In this document: one piece after another, positions 31,736 to 36,006 of the stretch | Layout: each line of letters opens with the position of its first letter | Numbering within the stretch: the first letter of the stretch is position 1 | Source: Planctomycetales bacterium | GTDB lineage: Bacteria; Planctomycetota; Planctomycetia; Pirellulales; Pirellulaceae | DNA length: 36,006 nt | Direction: 5' to 3' | Assembly: GCA_020426845.1 (NCBI GenBank) | Contig: JAGQPF010000512.1 | Span: forward strand, 1-36,006 | Position numbers and translations under genes: made by a program | Notes under the pieces: generated by a model | Databases searched by the model: none | What the model saw: the letters and a program-made list of their open reading frames with translations, nothing else | Told to the model about the DNA's origin: nothing

Positions 31736-32146
31736 ATGACGGCAGAACCGGAACGCTTGCCAATGAGCGACGCGGAACAGGCGGTGATGAAGGTCCTGTG
31801 GGATCGTGGGCCCATGGGGGTCAAGGATGTGCTGGGGGCCTTCACGGAGGCCGGCCAGGAGTGGTCGCGGTCGACAGTGATTACGTTGTTGCAGCGACTG
31901 GAAAAGAAAGGCTATGTGTCATGTGACAAGAGTCAGCACGCGTTTGTCTTCGAACCAGCCGTATCGCGCGAGGACGAAATGCGGGCGAGGATGAACGATT
32001 TGGCCAGCGAGTTGTGCGACGGCGAGCCGTTGCCACTGGTGCTGGCGTTCGCCCAGCAACATCACTTCTCGGCAGACGAACTTGCTCGCTTTCGTGAGAT
32101 GATCGATTCAATCAAGCCAGCGACTAAGAAGCGAGGTGGGAAATGA
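31736..32146 (+). CDS. BlaI/MecI/CopY-family transcriptional repressor
   Basis: A 136-aa winged-helix repressor. The DNA-binding domain (about residues 8-72) starts LPMSDAEQAVMKVLWDRGPM and has the recognition region WSRSTVITLLQRLEKKGYV. The C-terminal half (about 75-136) is the dimerisation helix bundle. Known members repress a target until an M56 peptidase cleaves them. A GGAGG five bases before the ATG supports the start. A strong promoter with dyads lies just upstream. The gene overlaps the M56 gene by ATGA (32143-32146), as in bla/mec systems, so the two are made together. Confidence 0.93.
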   Translation: MTAEPERLPMSDAEQAVMKVLWDRGPMGVKDVLGAFTEAGQEWSRSTVITLLQRLEKKGYVSCDKSQHAFVFEPAVSREDEMRARMNDLASELCDGEPLPLVLAFAQQHHFSADELARFREMIDSIKPATKKRGGK

Positions 32147-34389
32147 ACGAGCTGTTGTGGTGGTTCGGCCAGAACTCATTGGCTGCCGTGTTGATGATTC
32201 CATGTGTGCTTCTTGCATGTTGCTTGTTTCGCGATCGGCCGGCGGTGCAGCATCTGTTGTGGCTGGTGATTCTGGTGAAATTCATCACACCGCCGATCGT
32301 TGTCTGGCCATGGAGTGTTGATGAGTTGCGAAGCATCGTATGGGCGCAGGACTCCGAACATCAGGTTGGCTCCATGCAGCGGACACCAACGATCGAGAAC
32401 GTCGCTGCTCCGACGCCGCCTTTCGCTCCGACTGAAATTGGCTCGACGGATTCCGCAGCCGCGCCGATGGAGATTGCTTCCGCGCCAGGCGAGGCCACGA
32501 CCGCAACGGCTGAGGCCGGATGGGCGAGGTGGAGCCGGCTTGTTCGATTCGCGGCTCTTGGGGTGTGGCTGAGCGGCGCCATCGCTTGCCAGATCGAACA
32601 AACGCGGCGACTTGTGCAATGCGCTCGTTTGATTCGAAATGGCGAACCGGCGCCGGAGCATTTACGCAAACAACTCGCCAGTGCCGCAACTTTGCTACGG
32701 ACAAATCCGCCGATGGCTGTGGTCCTTCGTTCCATTCCATCGCCGTTTCTGTGGTGCGTCGGAGTCACTCGACTGGCATGGCCAGAATCGCTATCCAGCG
32801 TTGCCGATGTCGAACGTTCGCGGAGCATCATCGCTCATGAGTTGGCTCATCTACGCCGTCGCGATCACTGGATCACGTGGCTGGAATTGGGCGCGAGCAT
32901 CCTCTGGTGGTGGAACCCGCTGTTCTGGTACGTCCGGCGACAGCTGCGAGAAACAGCCGAGATGTCTTGCGACGCGCTGGCAATCTCTGCCGACCCGGAA
33001 TGCCGCCGCCACTACGCGAAACTCCTTTTGCAGCTTTCGTCGGACTCCAGATCGGCCGGCGTCACACCCGTGCTTGCCATGAGCTCGGGCAGTACCCGTT
33101 CCTTTGAGCGGCGATTGAAAATGGTCTTGTCACCGAATGTACGCGGCGACGGGACGTGGAAAGGCAGTTTGACGATGGCTGTGCTTGCTGCCATCACGTG
33201 GCCGCATTGGTCGCTAGCGCAGTCGGGGGCGCCTGGCGACACCGACCCGAAGCCCGCCGCGCAAGCGGCCAGCGCGGCGCCGCATGAAAACGACGGAGAT
33301 GCGGAGATTGCGGCTGCGTCTGCCATGCAGGAAGCCTTTCGCTTGCCCGAACACCGCAGCGTGCAAAGCCTGGCGTTTCGTCACGGCAGCCAAGAATTAG
33401 CCAGCCTCGCGTGGGATTCCAGCTCCAATCGCCAGGGGCTGCGAGTCTTGGTTCGAACCTGGAATCTGAACGAAGGGAAGTTGGCTTCCGCGGTTGAATT
33501 GGAGTGGCAATCCAATTGGTCCGAGTTCGCAAACAATGTGCTGCTGTCTCGGGACGCCACCCGCGTGGTTGGCATGATCGATGACACCATCTGTTTGTGG
33601 GACACCGCCAGCGGAAAGATTGTCAAACGCCATGCGATTCCCGATGACATCAAGAACGACGCTCGCTACGCGGTGACGCTCTCCCATTTGGTGGGCACTC
33701 CCAACTTGACTCGCATCGCATTCGGGAGATCCGTCGCGTTGGGAGGAGCTGTCCCCAATGCGCACGCGGTTGTGATGGACACCAGCAGCGGCCGTGTGCT
33801 GCAAAAGGTGCTGATGCGAGCTCGTGTTCATGTCAATAGCCTGGCACTCAGCTTCGATGGCAGGCAGCTGGCCACGGTCGGCACACAGCACGGCGCCACG
33901 ATCTGGGAAGTGGACAGCGGGAAAGTGCTGTTGGAATATCAAAACACCAATCCGAATCGCAAGCACCCCGATCCCAATGTCGACGGAAACGCGGCCGATC
34001 TAGTTGCTGGCGTTGGCTTTTCTCCGGATGGCAAATCGCTTGCCCTCTGTGACATGCTGGGGATCAAAATCGTCGACGTAGCGACGAGACAAGAGCGGCA
34101 CGTCATCGATGCACCGTGGCGATACCACGACGGCCAGCCACAGTTTGTGTTTTCCGGTGAGGGGCAACTGCTATCGCTGCTGGGGACTTTTCCTGCAGAC
34201 GGCGAGCCTCGAACGAATTCGATTTGGTCGACGGCAACGGGCGAGCGGCTGCGAACGCTGCCGATTTCCGGGCAAGCCGCTGCTTTCTCACCCGATGGCA
34301 AGTGGTTTGCCGTTGGCAAGTCGGATCCCAAGGAAGCCCTGACGGTCTATCAAATTCGCGGAGACAAGCCAGCCAAGCCTGCGGAGTGA
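32143..34389 (+). CDS. M56 (BlaR1-type) peptidase fused to WD40-like repeats
   Basis: A 748-aa membrane peptidase. Hydrophobic helices lie near residues 4-26 and 36-56, then near 128-150, 240-265 and 343-360. The zinc motif HELAH (232-236) sits between membrane segments, with a later Glu in EMSCDALAIS as third ligand, as in M56 peptidases. The segment after about residue 362 is outside the membrane domain and carries WD40-like repeats: NSLALSFDGRQLATVGTQHG, VGFSPDGKSLALCD and AAFSPDGKWFAVGKS, each followed by a strand pattern. In BlaR1 the C-terminal sensor is a penicillin-binding domain; here it is a propeller. The gene overlaps blaI by four bases, so it probably controls BlaI cleavage in response to another signal. 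The 161-bp gap to the next gene suggests the operon ends here. Confidence 0.88.
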   Translation: MNELLWWFGQNSLAAVLMIPCVLLACCLFRDRPAVQHLLWLVILVKFITPPIVVWPWSVDELRSIVWAQDSEHQVGSMQRTPTIENVAAPTPPFAPTEIGSTDSAAAPMEIASAPGEATTATAEAGWARWSRLVRFAALGVWLSGAIACQIEQTRRLVQCARLIRNGEPAPEHLRKQLASAATLLRTNPPMAVVLRSIPSPFLWCVGVTRLAWPESLSSVADVERSRSIIAHELAHLRRRDHWITWLELGASILWWWNPLFWYVRRQLRETAEMSCDALAISADPECRRHYAKLLLQLSSDSRSAGVTPVLAMSSGSTRSFERRLKMVLSPNVRGDGTWKGSLTMAVLAAITWPHWSLAQSGAPGDTDPKPAAQAASAAPHENDGDAEIAAASAMQEAFRLPEHRSVQSLAFRHGSQELASLAWDSSSNRQGLRVLVRTWNLNEGKLASAVELEWQSNWSEFANNVLLSRDATRVVGMIDDTICLWDTASGKIVKRHAIPDDIKNDARYAVTLSHLVGTPNLTRIAFGRSVALGGAVPNAHAVVMDTSSGRVLQKVLMRARVHVNSLALSFDGRQLATVGTQHGATIWEVDSGKVLLEYQNTNPNRKHPDPNVDGNAADLVAGVGFSPDGKSLALCDMLGIKIVDVATRQERHVIDAPWRYHDGQPQFVFSGEGQLLSLLGTFPADGEPRTNSIWSTATGERLRTLPISGQAAAFSPDGKWFAVGKSDPKEALTVYQIRGDKPAKPAE

Positions 34390-34430
34390 TCCGCTGCGAG
34401 TTCGCGGCCGACCGCGGGTTTGGGTCGATG

Positions 34431-34460
34431 TTGGCTCATCCCCGCGGACGGTGTTACGAT
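34431..34460 (+). promoter_or_regulatory. Candidate promoter of the DUF1549 gene
   Basis: TTGGCT (34431-34436) and TACGAT (34455-34460) are 18 bp apart. Matches to the sigma-70 consensus are partial, so the call is weak. The following gene starts 91 bp downstream at 34551. The rest of the 161-bp spacer shows nothing else. Confidence 0.3.
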
Positions 34461-34550
34461 TAATGCACCTTCCCCACACCCCTCAGAGAACGCCGCGGGA
34501 AATCGCCCGTCCGTCAACTCTCCCCTTCCAGCCTCACCGACACTCCGATC

Positions 34551-36006
34551 ATGTCTGCCCGCCTACCCTTGGCGCCGGGCTGTCGACAGACGTTCGGCAG
34601 CTCGTTGACCGCCGCACTGTCGTTGCTCTTCGTCACCATCGTGTGCGCATCACGCCTGGGCGCCGTCGAGCCCGCTGCCGCGGCGACGGCCGTGGAGTCC
34701 GTGACACCCGGGGAGCGGAGCTCCGGAGACGTCCGCCCGCGAGACGTGATCGACGCTTGGATCGAGCGTCGCGCGGCGGAGGCGGGCGAGCCGCTCGCGC
34801 CGCAGGCGACGGACGCCGAGTTTTTGCGGCGAGTGACACTGGACCTGACGGGCCGCGTGCCCTCGGCCGACGAGGCGCGTCGTTTCCCGGAGAGCCAGTT
34901 GCCCGACAAGCGCGAGCGACTGGTTGACGGGTTGTTGCGGAGCCCCGAGCACGCGCGCCACTGGCAAGTCACGCTGGACAATCTGCTGATGCAGCGTCGG
35001 CCGGCCAAGCATGTGGACCTGGCGTCGTGGCGAGGCTATTTGCACCAATCCGCTCGCGAGAACAAGCCGTGGGATGTGCTGGTCGTGGAGCTGTTGAGCG
35101 CCAACGGCGCGGATCCGCAGACGCGGCCCGCGGCGAGGTTCGTGCTGGACCGCGAGCTGAAAATGGAGGAGACCGTCCGCGACATCGGCCGCATCCTGCT
35201 GGGCAAGGATCTCCAATGCGCGCAATGCCACGACCACCCCAACGTGGAGGACTATCTGCAGCGGCACTACCATGGCCTCTCTGCCTTCTTGAATCGCGCC
35301 TACCTCTTCCAGGACCCCGGCACCAAGCTGACATCCTGGGGCGAGAAAGCGGAGGGCGAGGTCAAGTTCACCTCGGTGTTCACCGGTGTGGAGGGCAACG
35401 TCTCGCCGCGAGTGCTGAACGAGCGCGAGCTGTTCGATCCGCCGTTGGAGGATCCCCAAGGGATCTATCGCGTCAAACCGGAAAAGAACGCTCGCGGCGT
35501 GCCGACCTACAGCCGCATGGAGTTGCTCGCCCGCGAGCTGACTCGTCCGCAAAACGAATCGTTCCGAGTCAACATCGCCAATCGGCTGTGGGCCTCGATG
35601 ATGGGCGCGGGCATCGTGGACCCGGTTGACATGGTGCACTCCGCCGCCGCCAACTCGCATCCGGAGCTGCTGCAGTGGCTGGCCAACGACTTGGCCGACC
35701 ACGGTTATGACATGCAGAGGACACTCCGTGAGATCGCGCTCAGCCGCGCTTACCAGCGAGCAAGCCAGGTGGATTCCGCCTCGGCGCGGCCCGAGCTGCT
35801 GGGGGCGGGGCCACTGAAGCCGTTGACGCCCGAGCAGCTGGCGTGGTCGCTGATGATTGCGACCGGAGTCGACGCGGAGGCGCGACACGCTGCGCTGGCA
35901 AAGCTGAGCCCAGCGCCCCAGCCGGCGGCGCCGGCGCCGCCGCTGGAGTCTCCCGAGTTGCTTTGGCAGCTCGAGGCGGACGTCAACAAAAGCCAACAAA
36001 GCATCG
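34551..36006 (+). CDS. DUF1549 (PSCyt2)-type protein, 5' part (runs off the window)
   Basis: The frame stays open from the ATG at 34551 to the window end, giving 485 residues. A hydrophobic segment near residues 19-38 looks like a signal peptide. The segment FLRRVTLDLTGRVPSADEAR is the DUF1549 landmark. A heme-type CAQCH motif with DHP follows it at about residue 225; the histidine-rich stretch after it is typical of the family. The later part matches the DUF1553 start (NESFRVNIANRLWASMMGAGIVDPVD). These planctomycete proteins are large, extracytoplasmic, and often paired with DUF1501 genes outside the present window. The exact function is unknown. No strong Shine-Dalgarno is seen, and the M56 gene ends 161 bp upstream. 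Confidence 0.88.
   Translation, partial: MSARLPLAPGCRQTFGSSLTAALSLLFVTIVCASRLGAVEPAAAATAVESVTPGERSSGDVRPRDVIDAWIERRAAEAGEPLAPQATDAEFLRRVTLDLTGRVPSADEARRFPESQLPDKRERLVDGLLRSPEHARHWQVTLDNLLMQRRPAKHVDLASWRGYLHQSARENKPWDVLVVELLSANGADPQTRPAARFVLDRELKMEETVRDIGRILLGKDLQCAQCHDHPNVEDYLQRHYHGLSAFLNRAYLFQDPGTKLTSWGEKAEGEVKFTSVFTGVEGNVSPRVLNERELFDPPLEDPQGIYRVKPEKNARGVPTYSRMELLARELTRPQNESFRVNIANRLWASMMGAGIVDPVDMVHSAAANSHPELLQWLANDLADHGYDMQRTLREIALSRAYQRASQVDSASARPELLGAGPLKPLTPEQLAWSLMIATGVDAEARHAALAKLSPAPQPAAPAPPLESPELLWQLEADVNKSQQSI

Noticed and set aside
34550..36006. Cytochrome c for the DUF1549 protein
   Set aside because: Only one CxxCH is seen, embedded in the DUF1549 fold. A heme is possible but a cytochrome function is not shown.

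Overview
This GC-rich window has the gene content of a member of the Planctomycetota, probably Pirellulales-like. That is inferred from families typical of the phylum: a DUF1549 (PSCyt2)-type protein, a sulfatase, a PQQ-like propeller protein, a BlaI-type repressor overlapping an M56 peptidase fused to WD40-like repeats, and a MoxR/DUF58/BatA/VWA cluster. There is no rRNA, no recognisable tRNA, no CRISPR array and no intact insertion sequence. Both window edges cut genes: a membrane protein at the left and the DUF1549 protein at the right.

Layout. (1) 1-10340, all minus strand: the N-terminal part of a DUF4175-like membrane protein, a small TPR-like lipoprotein, an unrecognised 505-aa exported protein, an OprB-type porin, an exported HAD phosphatase, an arylsulfatase with a clear terminator, a Gly/Pro-repeat exported protein, and a SgcJ/EcaC-type protein coupled to it by an ATGA overlap. 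This stretch looks like periplasmic and outer-membrane scavenging functions (sulfate esters, phosphate esters, sugars). (2) 10341-14015: a small aromatic-rich exported protein behind a hairpin-rich leader, an FkbM methyltransferase, two kinds of non-coding repeat, a GT9 heptosyltransferase-like gene on the minus strand, and a spacer unusually dense in inverted repeats. (3) 14016-22010, plus strand: gmhB, hldD, hldE, a waaF-like heptosyltransferase, a GT4 and a GT2 glycosyltransferase and two FkbM methyltransferases. Together these make ADP-L-glycero-D-manno-heptose, transfer it to a lipopolysaccharide core, extend that core and probably O-methylate it. (4) 22061-28747, minus strand: MoxR ATPase, DUF58, BatA-VWA and VWA/glutamine-amidotransferase-like proteins, the last three joined by 4-bp overlaps. 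(5) 28939-31458, minus: a PQQ-like propeller protein. (6) 31667-34389, plus: a strong promoter with operator-like dyads, blaI, and an overlapping M56 peptidase whose C-terminus is a WD40-like propeller. (7) 34551-end: DUF1549 protein.

The most interesting signals are non-coding: an 88-bp array of eleven octamers in register (7629-7716), a 22-bp tandem repeat covering a ribosome binding site (1302-1382), a 67-bp tandem array (12319-12555), at least seven dyads in about 250 bp upstream of gmhB (13731-13977), and a compact multi-helix leader upstream of a small exported protein (10711-10797). The BlaI/M56-WD40 pair is the most interesting protein system, because the propeller replaces the beta-lactam-binding sensor of classical BlaR1.
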